Positions 36,907 through 47,659 of a DNA stretch of 64,000 nucleotides are shown here, piece after piece. Each line of letters opens with the position of its first letter. Within the stretch, counting starts at the first letter, position 1. The position numbers were made by a program, and so were the translations under genes. Under the pieces are notes generated by a model, which had not been told where the DNA came from, did no database searches, and saw only the letters and a list, made by a program, of their open reading frames with translations. Source of the DNA: Phytoseiulus persimilis (Eukaryota; Arthropoda; Arachnida; Mesostigmata; Phytoseiidae); assembly GCA_037576195.1 (NCBI GenBank), contig CM075101.1, positions 49,848,001 through 49,912,000 on the forward strand, in the 5' to 3' direction.

Positions 36907-38520
36907 GTGGAGCCTCGCCTGGAAAAAGCACGTTCAATGCTCTGGAGTCTCAGGAACCATCCACGCGATCGAGACCCAGTTCGGGTGAAAGGTCGAGAAT
37001 GGCCCAGTGAACATTCGAACAGACTCGAGCCAGAAAGGAATGAGCAAGAACACACTCCGTTCCTCGACTCGAATAACGTCATGAACTCGTCGGTCTCCTC
37101 CAAGTCGCATCCTGTTTTCCCTCTCAAGACGTATTCATCCAGGCCCAATTTCCGAGGTATCATGCATCAGGATGTGGTTTACCAGCGAACCAGAGGTTCT
37201 AACCGGTTGAGTGGTGCCCCGGGCATAGGGATGGCCGGATCCACGACGATTGAAAAACTTCAGCCGAGTGAAGCGTTTTTAAAGTTTTACATGACAGAAT
37301 CTCCGAAAATCCCCAACATGGCCGTCGTCACACCCGATATGAACCAATCGATGTTGTAACACTCTTCGTGGCTCGTTTTCAGCGTCCCGCTAACTCTACT
37401 GCTCGACTTGCGTTTTTTCTAGGTTTGGAGCTCCGAGTGATTCTGAGCTCCCATGTCGCGATCCTCGACCCTATCGCTGAGCCAAACGCTACATGGAACT
37501 CAGATCCGGGGATTGAGACGGTACTTATGCCAGGATTTTGCCGGGGCGTCCTTCGAACGATTACTCGGGCTCACACTCATGGAAGACCTTCCGCATGAGG
37601 ATCGCCCGAGTCATTTGCGATGGTTCTACTCTCGAGTTGTGGACTCGAAATGCAGGTCGCTCCAGGACTCTTCTTACGGACAGTTCCTACCGCATGAAAC
37701 TGAAGCGTGTGTCTCGCGTACCTCGATGTGCGAACCTCAGGGAACTTTTATCTCAAGCTTCGTTTCGCTGCATCTTGGGCACCACGGAAAGCTAGAGCTG
37801 CCTGCCTGGCCCCGAGTCGCCGGACTCATCGTGTACCTCGGAGTGACTGAAAGAAAGGTTTCCAGGAATCAATGGTTCTCCGGTCAACATCGGTGTCGCC
37901 AGCCGTCTCCGAGGTGCGAGGGCAGAATCCAGGTGTCCACCACAAAGGATTGGCTCAGCGAGGAACCTTGCTGGTTCCCGAGATATGATGAAGTCTCTCT
38001 ACAGCGACAAAATCAGTCTACTGTCCGCCATGATTCCTCCTGTCATGGTTCGAACTCCGCGCAAGAAAATCGCGGCACTTCCAAAGCCGTAGGATTTGTG
38101 CGGTTTGTGACTGCCGGAACCCTAGAGAAAAGAGGTCGGCCGTGGAAGCCGCTACGACTGTCTGATTCTCAGCCTAACTTCGGATTCGGTCTCGATATCA
38201 GCTCGTCCTCAATGAATTCTTCGATTGGAGGGCGAAGGCCGGGCTCTCTTCCATCCACTGTTGAAGGAGCTGGAAAGTACCAGAATTGCAGGCAATCGAG
38301 TCGACTTCCTGAATTCATCGTCGAACGAGTGAGACTCTGCATGGCTCGCCGTGATGACAGAACTCGCGAACTGCGCGTCACTGTGGGAGCTCGTCTCCCA
38401 ATGGGAGAATCCGCCCGAGTGTCGATGCTATCTTCTCGTCAAGTTCACAGTCTCGACCTTTCTCTTAACGAAGCGCTAATTTCTCACGCGAAATTCGAAT
38501 ATCCTGCCTCGAGTGAATGA
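36907..38520 (+). CDS. Unusually long uncharacterised open frames in one phase
   Basis: One plus-strand phase is open from 36907 to TAA at 37357-37359 (150 codons) and again from ATG 37453 to 38520 (355 codons); only a 90-base stretch with several stops separates them. After the Gypsy polyprotein this is the longest open frame in the window. No domain is recognised, and composition is rich in Ser and Arg like non-coding translations here. Within the gap, 37356-37422 looks like a 67-nt intron: GTAACA donor, GCTAACTC branch-like site, and a TTTTTTCTAG acceptor. However, removing it does not join the two frames; it leads to a stop about 20 codons on. So either the splice differs or the signals are accidental. 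I treat it as an orphan candidate. Confidence 0.22.
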
Positions 38521-38679
38521 ATAATGCAACTCGAGTCATACAAGAACCGCAGTTCTCAAAATCGCGGTTATTAGAGAAGCCTAGTCATAATTGCGGGGTG
38601 TCTCATTGAGTCTCAACGCTGATTTAGGGAGTAATTTCCGGTTACAGCTGCTTGTCCGTGTGTTCGCTTTGAGCATCCA

Positions 38680-38755
38680 CAGTACAACCTCATTGTTTCA
38701 ACTAATCGATGCAAACAAAAGTTGGAATAATCGGAAGTTGAAATAATCGAGAGGA
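38680..38755. repeat. Left end of Tigger with subterminal repeats
   Basis: After the terminal CAGTACAACCTC come TGTTTCAACTAATCGAT, GTTGGAATAATCGG and GTTGAAATAATCGAG. These are variants of one 13-15 bp unit, the first inverted relative to the others. Repeated motifs next to the ends are where transposases of this family usually bind; that role is inferred here. Confidence 0.6.
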
Positions 38756-38922
38756 GACAAAACCACCCACATTCTCAGACTCCGCAATCACTTTAGGAAT
38801 GAGAGTCCGAGTTCGAACGCTAACCGATCCAGGATGATACGGGATATATGGACGATAGAAGATTCTGAACGATGGATTCATCTTCCTCAAAACTCCTCAT
38901 TATAAATCCTCATGACTTATTC

Positions 38923-40525
38923 CTAGTGACGAGACCCCCCAATTCTTTTTGCCGCTGATATTGCTCGGAGATATGCCAGACGAATCAGGTCGTGCTCTTC
39001 ACTACCTTCTTGTCCCTCTGGCAAGCTCAACGCCACGTCGAAGGCCTCGTAGGCTTCCGCGGCGGATGGAGGAGGAGGGTTGTTCTCTTCTTCCACCTCC
39101 ATCTCATCTTCAGAAATATGGGTTACGGCGTGGATAATTTCATCGTCGTTCAAGATGAGGAAACCTTCGAGTGATGCATCGCATCTCAGCCATTCTTCAA
39201 CATTCTCCGTGTCACACTCCTCGAACCCTTCAGTTTCGCGGAGTCTCTCCCCGATGTTTCCGGCTTCCACTCCACCGTTCGATGATAGCGGCTCGCGATC
39301 GACGTTTGTTCTCATAAGCTTGTTCAAAGCGTTCCCAAATGTCTCTGGTTTCTCGGACTCCCATGCTTCTGCGAGCATGTAGCAAGCGTCTTCTAGACTG
39401 ATCAACTTAGAGAAGTTTTTCATCGCATTCTGATCTGAGTCGTCCAAAGCGAAGAGTCGAGATCCGAGGCAACTACGATACGCTCGCTTCAACGTTTCGA
39501 TCACACACTGATCCATGGTTTGAAGGATGGATGTAACGTTCGGAGGCGAATTCATCACGCTGAAGATTGCGTCTTCTCTTCGATGTGAATCGTGTGAGGG
39601 GTGGGACGGGGCATTATCTAGAATGAGCAGGACTTTGCCCCTTTTCCCGGTGGATTCCTGATTCTTCTCCACTTCCGGTACGAACGTGTTTTCATACCAA
39701 TCCGTCTAAATGCCTCGTGTCATCCATGCCTTGGCCCGGCTCCTGTACAACAGTGGCAGCTTCTCATCGGATTCTTCGTTCCACGATTAAAGACATGGGA
39801 ACCCTGTGAATTCCAGCTGCGTTGGCGCACGCCATCACTGTGACACGTTCTTTGCTGGACTTATGGCGCGGTGCTGATTGCTCACGACGCGCCACCAAAG
39901 ATTTGCTAGGGAGTGCCTTGTAGAACAGTCCTGTCTCATCAGCATTGTAGACGAAGTCCGGGTCATACTCCTCAGCCTCAATGATCCTTCTGTAGCTGTG
40001 GACGAAGGATTCTACCGCAGCTGTGTCTGACGACGAATTCCCCCCTTGCATCCCGATTTCACGGATTCCGTGGCGTCCTTTGAAGTTCTCCAACCAGCCT
40101 TGGCTGGTTTTGAATTTAGGATCACCTCCGAGTCTTGAGTTGAAATCAAGTGTTTTTTCTCGTGAAATGAAGCCTGACAACGGAAATCCCATCGATCGTT
40201 TCTGAGTGAACCACGTGAAGAGTGCGGCTTCCAATATTTCGTTTTTGGGCTTTTTCATCGATCGGATATCTACCGCGAGGTCTCGCTCTTGGTGAGTGTT
40301 CATGAACGCTACAATGGCCTCGGAATCTTTCCTCAGATGGGAGATAGTGGACTGTGTTACACCATACTCATCTGCTAACGACGAAACGGCATGTTCCAGA
40401 TATTCGATGATCTTGGCCCTCTGTTGAGCAGTCAACACTTTCTTCGGTTTCCGACCAAATATGATACTCAGCGACTGCTTCGAATGATGTTCCAAAGCGA
40501 CTTATCGATTCTCAAGTCGAATCAT
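38923..40525 (-). pseudogene. pogo/Tigger transposase (CENP-B-like), three lesions
   Basis: The frame starts at ATG 40525-40523. Domains in order: a psq-type helix-turn-helix (KKVLTAQQRAKIIEYLEHAV, DEYGVTQSTISHLRKDS), a CENP-B-type DNA-binding domain (EAALFTWFTQKRSMGFPLSG, KTSQGWLENFKGRHGI), then the DDD catalytic domain: FVYNADETGLFYK (first Asp), KVLLILDNAPSHPS (second) and VTSILQTMDQCVIETLKRAYR-type sequence (third). An acidic tail ends at 38923. Lesions are a TAA at codon 8 (40504-40502), a one-base phase change near 39770-39785, and TAG at 39708-39706. With those exceptions the whole protein of about 530 residues can be followed, so the copy is relatively young. CENP-B and jerky-type host proteins derive from this family, but the lesions and terminal repeats say transposon. 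Confidence 0.88.
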
Positions 40526-41016
40526 ACATGTCCGACGAGATTCGCTGATGTCGCTCTTATCTCGATTGACATCATTCCGATAGTGAACATTCATTGAAGT
40601 GTCGTGTTACATATTTACATCGAACTTATTATCAGAGGCTCGTTCTCAGACTATGATAAGGTGTTTCCGATAGATCGACCCCGCAGTGTCGGTTCTGTCT
40701 TCGTCGTGTAGCCAAATGAATGCGTCCCGAAATGATTCCAGAATCAGCCCATGACCAGCTTCAACTTTGATTTTGGGGAACACCTTGAATGTCCGTTTGT
40801 AGTTGACTCGTCATGGTTCTAGAATAAATGTTTTTCCCATCTGTCGGGGTTTTCGCAGTTTAGCATCGACCCTCTCTGGCCTGCAAATACTTATGTCAGC
40901 ATGGATGCCCCTCGTATGTGTTTCTCCGAACGACCGGCCAATCGAAATCAGACGGTGTCCGCGTGAAAAATACGCTCTCGGTCGACATCGTTCGGCCTGT
41001 TCCGTAGAGTTGAAAA

Positions 41017-41092
41017 AAGCGAGGTTGGAATGCGAAAGGTTGAAATAATCAAAGTCGAAGTAATCGGGGTTGAAATAATCGAGGTTGTAATG
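41017..41092. repeat. Right end of Tigger with a short tandem array
   Basis: Five tandem variants of a 15-16 bp unit: GGTTGGAATGCG, GGTTGAAATAATC, GTCGAAGTAATCGG, GGTTGAAATAATCG and the terminal GGTTGTAATG. The same unit occurs at the left end. On the minus strand it translates as YFNPDYFDFDYFN-like sequence, which is an accident of the repeat. Confidence 0.65.
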
Positions 41093-41099
41093 TTTCATC

Positions 41100-44000
41100 G
41101 ATCGGGGCCTGATGCAGATGTTAGATCACGAATCTCTCACATTGGGAAAACTAGTGGCTGCAGGAAGTGTATTCGCGTGGCACGTGCTGCCGAACTGCGG
41201 GACTGGAATCAAATCACGTAAAATGTTTCCAGCCGGGGGAACCTATTGTCCTGAAGCCGAGTAATGAGCCCCGTGTGCATTGTTTTCGCCACTGAGTCAT
41301 TTGAGCTCGTCGAGGCCATGGAACGAGAAAGCTAGTGCGGATACTATTCTCTCACCTCTTTAGCTGCCTCTGTTTTCGCGACAGCTTCGCGCGTTTGTCG
41401 GGTTGGGTCGAGGTATCCAGCCTCGCTTCCCGAACACTCAACTACGATGCGATAATATCCGACTCGAGGCCGATTATTCTCAACCCTGGCCCAGGTGTCC
41501 CAAGGTGAGTCAAAGCGAACCTTCGAGGTACCATGGGAGAGAGAGACCTACATATTTTACCCCTGGGGATAGGATGGCACCATGGGACAAAACTGCGCAC
41601 CTCTCCATGAATGCTCTGAGGCAACAACACGAAACAAAGCACGAAGAAGAATGACAGGATGAACTGCAATCAAGTATCCGAGGACTTTTCGAAAACGCAG
41701 CCACATCCGCTGTCGCAGCCCTTCTCCGCACGTGCTCTGAAAAGATACGTAAAAGTCTGGATCCCTCGTATCATCGCTCTCAGAAGTGCTCGGTGGGAAC
41801 GACAGTGTGGGGCACGCGTCCGGTACGCAATACGTGAAATTTTACTCTAGTCTGGTACAACGGAGAAAAATTCGAAGTCGGCCTCACGAATGTCGACCCA
41901 ACGACCATAAGTGTAGGTGTGAGACTCGAATTTATTTCACCCGTCGTTGTTTCTCTACTCGACAAAGGCATCAATAACTGCACACCATCTACCTTTCCAT
42001 TTGATGTGTGCAGATGGATAGAAGATTGTTCGATGCTCAGATTCAATAGTTATCGAGGAAATTAGGCATAATTCGTCCATCTGAGCACATATACACGCGT
42101 GCATCCATGAATTGATTGATGACGATGAATGAAAGATGTCCGACCTTGCAGGCCCTGCTAATCAGATGATAATCGTCCACGGGGTATTCATCTTCAAAAG
42201 TTACTGGACAGCACCTGGGATGCGAGAGATCCCCGCAGAGCAAGGTCGTGAGTTATTGCAGCAGAAAGTTTGGAACCACTGTAGCAGGATCATGGAGCAG
42301 AGAATGCAGCGAAGTGCGATCCATGAACATGACTTCTCCGCAGCGGCGATCTTGAAGCTGCGTCGGAGTACGATCCTGATCGCGATGTGTTCCCAACATG
42401 TAAATCCGTCAAAGCCCAGAGAGCTGTTTCATATTTTCGCGAATTGACGCGAAGGACGCGTCTCCTCAGGTAGGTGGCTGACAACTCGGCTGCCGAACTG
42501 TTCTATGGAAGCTGGCCGGGATGCTCGTGATGATTCCCATCGACGCCGCGCTCGTACATCTTCGATTCCTCTTGCACAGAGGGAATCATTCGACCAAAGA
42601 GACTGGACATTCGGCTGAGATCAGGGCCGTAAATATGATTTCGGATTGAGCAGAACGACAGTTTTTGCTTTCGAGGAAGGAGTCGTTGAATTGAGCAGAC
42701 GGAAGTAAAGTGGGAATCACAAGAAGAACCATGCGTGGTGAGAACCGAGCGCATCGACTCAATGAGGGAAGAAAGCAAACGCATCTCCGAACCCGTCGAT
42801 CACTGAACAAACCGAGCGGGCTTTCGGTTTCCTCAACGAGCAATCCATGGAATCCCCACGACCGCTGAAGGCGCTCCAACTGCAGAATCGATAGTCAGGA
42901 CAGGGAGGCGGTGGAACCGGAGCAATCGAATGTGGCACTCATTGCAGCGGAATAATTCAGCAGACTGAGCTCTAGAGGCACCTGCAAGACACACTGAGCG
43001 GTGTGGGACCGCTTCTGCAGCCTACCGAAAAGCGTTTCAAGTGGTTTGGCTTGATGCCTCAGTTTGGCGCCGCGCTAAGCTCAACGTTGTGAAACGAGAA
43101 TCGGTACTTCGTTTGCGACAGGGCAGCTTCATCGGAGCTAATCGTAACAATCATGTTCACGATTTGCGTATGCGAGCTCAAACAGTCAACCAAAACCTTG
43201 GTGGTCCCGTCTGCTCTTATCTTGGTCTGGAACGGCCTCGGAACATATTCTGTGGGGGGAAAACTAGATTAGAGTCGCACGCGCTCAGCGGAAAGGCAAA
43301 TAGAAAAATGTCAACGCTCTTTTCACAGTAACCACGACTTTCGACGTTCGCCAGACTAGTGAATCTATTTCAGGCGTGTGTATAATATCCAACAAAATTT
43401 TCAAGCAGACTCTCTACAATGAACGGCGCTACTTCTACGAACGTTTCTCGCCCTGGTCAAAACTAACATCAGTCTAAATCAAAGCTGACACGAGCGCGCC
43501 GTCTCTCGCATTCCCTACCCTGAAACTTCCCCAGAGGCGCGTTTTATCTTTCGTCCTAATCCAACGTTCAATTCCTTGTCCCAGTGTCCTGCTCCGACGA
43601 GAGAACCCACGGGACCGAGCCCAGAAGAGCACATCCCGATGGAAGCGCGCAAAAAATGGGGAACGAAATAACGTCAATGACTTTCTCGTTCCCCATGCTT
43701 TGGCAGAAGATGGACTTTCTCAGTGCTCCTCCCTTCGATGACCCACTCGGACAACAGTGAGAGCGTAGACTGCTGAACCAGAGGCTTCGGTGCTCGCAGT
43801 ATTCTCGAGTATGCCTTCGAACAAGGCGACCGCGGAAAGTGTCCCGCGACTCCACGAACTCCGGTGCGAAGATACAAGTCGGGTTGAGCGTTGTGAGAGT
43901 CTCCTCTCAGGAAGCTGGGATGATCGAACTCGAAAGCTGTGAGCTTGAGGCTTGGACGAACATATTTTTCTAGCGGAGAGAGTCTCGATCAGAGAATCTT

Positions 44001-45000
44001 GGGGATTCCGTTTCTGAATATTTGCTACCCCGTGCACCGTGAACAATGTGGCCACTTGACAGTCCTCCAATCGGCATCATGGCCCGGGCATGGGCGCTCT
44101 TGAGAATGTTCGATGCAGCCGTCCCGTCGCGGCCGTTCGGCTGCTCATCGGTAAACGCTGTGTCGAACGAGACGCTTTATCCGAGTCAGGGGAGCTAAGT
44201 CCTTCGCCTCGAAAGTCGCTACAACGTAGCCTTCTCTGACTGATGCTTTAATCTGACACGAACGAGTCAACCACGGGAAGTTCAAGCAATTCAACCCGTC
44301 AAACGACTCGGTTTTGAACGATACTCATCTCGGTTTTGGAACGCTTACAAGAAACATGACTACCAATAGCTGTCGTTTCCGCATCCGACTCCAATTAGCT
44401 TCGCCGATTTCGGTTTTGCTTAACGTTATGGTCGTTGTTGTTACTGACATTCTCGTGGTTCTCGATGCCGTTGTTGGAGACTGGAGACGTCTGCCACTGG
44501 GAGGTTAAGGATTTTCTGAGAGATTTTCTATGTGAAGGTCAAATCAAAGGAAGGCAATGAGGGAATTTTTCACCACATGGAAAACGGGCGTCAGGAATTT
44601 TGACAATCAACCTCAATCATCTCGAGATTGACAAGAGCTGTTTAGAACCAATGACACTCTACGGAACCGGAAATATCATCGAGGCAACTGAGCTTGACTG
44701 TGAGTGGACGCAGGCGAAACTCGCACGAGTCAACTCGAGTTCCAAGTCATAACGTTCGTAACGGTGAAGAGGCGTTTCTCCTAGGAGAGGATGAGAACCA
44801 TGTTGTTCTCTGGTTCCCGGCGAAGTTGAGCGAAGTCTGCAGTCCCCGTCGTGTAATCTTTGAAGCAATGACATGCGTGCTTCACAATGTAGCTGATACA
44901 ACGTGCCAGTATGACTGGAATACATCTGTCTACGAGAAACTTGTCCGCTTCGAACAACTAGCTGGCCTTCGGTCCGATTCCCTCGATTGAGCTATCCACC
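41100..45000. other. Gene-poor stretch
   Basis: No recognisable coding domain. A strong hairpin lies at 41978-42013. Frames of about 100 codons occur throughout without motifs; the one at 44694-44990 (plus) has a more protein-like end (HNVADTTCQYDWNTSVYEKL) but matches nothing I know. Confidence 0.4.
41978..42013. repeat. Hairpin, 11-bp stem with one bulge
   Basis: CTGCACACCATC at 41978-41989 pairs with GATGTGTGCAG at 42003-42013 with one unpaired C; the loop is about 13 nt. There is no neighbouring gene or element end, so no function is assigned. Confidence 0.5.
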
Positions 45001-45340
45001 AGGTTCTCTGTCAAGGTGTCAGGACCGCTGTCAAGGTCGTGGTCAGATATTCGGCCATGATCTTTGGCGGGTTTTCTGTTAGTTCAGGTTTTTCCAGCAG
45101 GCTTTTCCTTTCAAGAGAGTTTTTCCTTAAGGTTACTAACTTTACTCGCCGCGCTGAGCAGTAACGAATAAAGCGGTTCAAGCGTGGTGTCCAATATACC
45201 CTCGTAAGCTTTTGGTCGCTTTTTGTTGGTGTACACGTCCGTCCTACTGCTCCCCGTATTCCTATCTTACCGGCTGTTGGCCTCTGCGCAGTTGGTTGGA
45301 AATTCCTTGACACAAGGGGGCACTGGTCCAGAGTCTGACT

Positions 45341-45774
45341 CAGTTCAAGAACTTTGGCGCACAAAATATTCTTTGTCTTTCCATCTGGAGCGTGGATGGA
45401 TATGACACTGGGTTTTCCTACCCAAGAGCGAGCAACGAGCGATTGCCGTGAGAGAACCACGGATTCCCATAATTCACTCCATATACTTGAGAACTGTGAC
45501 CTTGCGCTTTGTTGATGGTAATGTCAAATGCGATTCGAGTGTGGAATCGTGAAAGTTTAAACTCGAAGGGCATGTGCTTCACGGCGAGTCTTGCACCATT
45601 GCAGAGGTGGGGCGTACTCGTGTTTCGCTAGACTTTGACTGGGACACCGATTTTGGATTTTAAATCATGCGGCGGGATACCGAGCACATCAAGTGAGCTC
45701 AGGTACTCCGTTGGATTATTCGTTGCATCGTGCTCGTTCACTACTGCATCGGTAGTCTTGTCTGTGACCTGTGA
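45341..45774 (-). pseudogene. Helitron helicase C-terminal fragment
   Basis: The frame reads DAVVNEHDATNNPTEYLSSL, GIPPHDLKSKIGVPV, LCNGARLAVKH, MPFEFKLSRFHTRIAFDITI and NKAQGHSSQVYGVNYGNPWF. These are the closing motifs of the PIF1-like helicase of Helitrons, including the NKAQG box. Lesions: TAG at 45630-45628; loss of the roughly 25 residues normally found between RLAVKH and the PFEFKR-type motif; and a phase change after FSHG near 45430, beyond which WVGKPSVISIHAPDGKTKNI continues in another frame to about 45341. In an intact element this domain unwinds DNA during rolling-circle transposition. Confidence 0.85.
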
Positions 45775-46315
45775 GATTGGTAACTGTGCTCTATATCAGG
45801 GGATACATACTCAATGAGTCTTTTATGGTCGTGCAAACTTTTGGTGGTGGTCTGATATGCTGAGTCTCATGATATTGCCATTGCCTGGGCCCAGAAGTTG
45901 TTCAGCTGACGCCTCATTCTGGAGCTCCTAGCGCATATTCGTCTCAAGGGTGAACTGCATCATATTTTTCCAAAGTACCGAAGGTTTCAGACAGGCGTTC
46001 CCACATGATACGATAATCCACATGATACGACGAAGTTTGACAATAATCACCTCTTAACAAAATGACTGGCTTCAATGAAAGATCTATTGTTGCTCCTCAG
46101 ATCCTGGAGAGTTCGAAGCTCCCTCGCGTAAATTGGCCGATGAGAAATAAACTATTTGTCCGTTCTCGAGACGGACTTCTAAGTGGACGACAGTCGGGTA
46201 TCGTTCATGGATCGCAAAAGAGAAAATATGCCAACATGCTTCGATTTCTGCCTCCGGTGTTTCCTCTGATGTGACGACGATGATTATGACGTCTATACGA
46301 TCGGGACTCTCGAGG

Positions 46316-46900
46316 GGTGATTCCGGGGCCAATCTGACCATACATTTCCAAACCTGGAGGGGTGATCCCGGGGCCGATCCGACCATACTTTCCCAAGTTT
46401 GGAAGGGTAAATCCGGGACCAATCTGACCATACTTTTCCAAACCTGGAGGGGTGATCCCGGGGCCGATCCGACCATACTTTCCCAAGTTTGGAGGGGTAA
46501 ATCCGGGACCAATCTGACCATACTTTTCCAAACCTGAAGGGGTGATCCCGAGGCCGATCCGACCATACTTTTCCAAGTCTGGAGGGGTGATTTCGGGGCC
46601 AATCTGAGCATACTTTTCCAAACCTGAAGGGGCTATCCCGGGGCCAATCTGACCATGCTTTTCCAAACCTGGAGGGGTAATTCCGGGAACAATCTGACCA
46701 TACTTTTCCAAGTCTGGAGGGGTGATTCCGAGACCAATTTGACCATAACTTTCCAAGTCTGGAGGCGTGATTCCGGGGCAAATCTGACCTTTCTTCCTCA
46801 AGTCTGGAGGGATGATTCCGGGGCCAATCTGAGCATACTTTTCAAAGTCTGGAGAGTTGAATCCGGGACCAATCTGACCATACTTTTCCGCATAGCGCGG
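46316..46900. repeat. 45-bp minisatellite, 13 units, no indels
   Basis: Thirteen head-to-tail units start at 46316, 46361, 46406 and so on to 46856, each exactly 45 bp. The plus-strand unit contains GGTGATTCCGGGGCCAATCT, GACCATACTTTTCC and AAGTCTGGAGG. From 46361 to 46560 two variants alternate (GGTGATCCCG and GGTAAATCCG), giving a 90-bp higher-order period. Because 45 is a multiple of three, minus-strand frames stay open throughout. The one ending at 46205 reads as a 15-residue repeat, LEKYGQIGPGITPPG with D/G/N, Q/R and I/F variants. It sits inside the Helitron relic, between Rep and helicase. It could be an ordinary minisatellite, a captured repeat, or part of a Pro/Gly-rich coding repeat. 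Confidence 0.9.
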
Positions 46901-47149
46901 CCGACTGGTAGAAAGAAATCCATTGTGGAGCTCTTTTCAAGGCCTATCGGATGCCACGGGCAGCGGGTCGCGGAAACCTCTTCTTCAGTCGAGTAGAATG
47001 GAAAGCTCGTTGGTTCACCCGGAAGAAAAAGGCTGACCACCTTCTCGGATGTCGCTAAGAGTACCCCTATTGATCGTGTACTCGCACGGCAAGTCTCATG
47101 CCGGTGCGAGTTTGCGGGGCCAGATATCAACATCTGAAGATAACAACAG

Positions 47150-47290
47150 CTGGAATCATTCCTCCAGACTCGTAAAAGTATGCTCAGATTGGTTTCGCGA
47201 CCCGTGGCATTTCATAGGCCTTGAAAAGAGCTTCACAATGACTAATCTGAGCATTACTTTCCAACTCTGGAGGGGTGATTTCGAGCTCGT
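47150..47290. repeat. Two outlying units of the 45-bp family
   Basis: At 47151-47207 a unit lies inverted relative to the main array (GGAATCATTCCTCCAGACTC then AAAAGTATGCTCAGATTGG). At about 47238-47283 another lies in the array orientation (CTAATCTGAGCATTACTTTC then AACTCTGGAGGGGTGATT). They show that the family has rearranged as well as expanded in tandem. Confidence 0.7.
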
Positions 47291-47659
47291 GAATCCAGCT
47301 TTCTGATGCGTCCGTCAGAGTTTTTGACGAGCTTGGACGATCTTGAGGTCAGCTTGGGTTTTCTCAGCGGCTCATGTAGGCTTTGCTCCTCAGGTGCGCT
47401 CCCAGGCTGCCCTCTAAAACGAGTGATCCCTGTCTGGAGTTGAGTCCTCGGAGTAAAATCCGGCACGAGCTTCAATGAACAAGGCGTGGAGTCTCTTCTG
47501 ATCTCGCGGATGAGACACACTGTTCGAGGAGTTGTCGAAAGCCCAACTCAGGGTTTCCTCGCTTCATAGACCCCCTAAAAGTATTAACGGCGCTGTAGCT
47601 ACACTGGCTATCGAGATATGAGCATTTTAAGTTTTCCAAAATTTTATAGGGCCGATGCC

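Larger units (their letters stand above)
38680..41092 (-). mobile_element. pogo/Tigger-type DNA transposon, nearly complete
   Basis: A 2413-bp element with its transposase on the minus strand. The left end begins CAGTACAACCTC (38680-38691); the right end, complemented, begins CATTACAACCTC (41092-41081), so 11 of 12 terminal bases match. CAGT-type ends and this length fit the pogo/Tigger group. Inside both ends lie several copies of a TTGAAATAATCG-like unit (listed separately). The flanks show CA and TT rather than a TA duplication, so either the target site has mutated or the outer boundary is off by a few bases. Confidence 0.75.

Noticed and set aside
40811-41098. Minus-strand frame with NLDYFNPDYFDFDYFN repeats as a protein
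   Set aside because: It is the translation of the subterminal repeat array and 5' region of the Tigger element.
44996-45035. CTGTCAAGG short duplication near the Helitron end as a Helitron terminus
   Set aside because: No stem-loop followed by CTRR could be made from it.
46003-46032. CCACATGATACGA direct repeat
   Set aside because: A single local duplication of 13 bp with no wider structure.
46293-46781. Second and third minus-strand frames through the 45-bp array, and the plus frame 46271-46537
   Set aside because: All follow automatically from a repeat length divisible by three without stops. At most one frame could be selected.
46316-46900. CRISPR-like array
   Set aside because: Units follow one another without unique spacers, the repeats are imperfect, and the surroundings are eukaryotic transposons with no cas genes.
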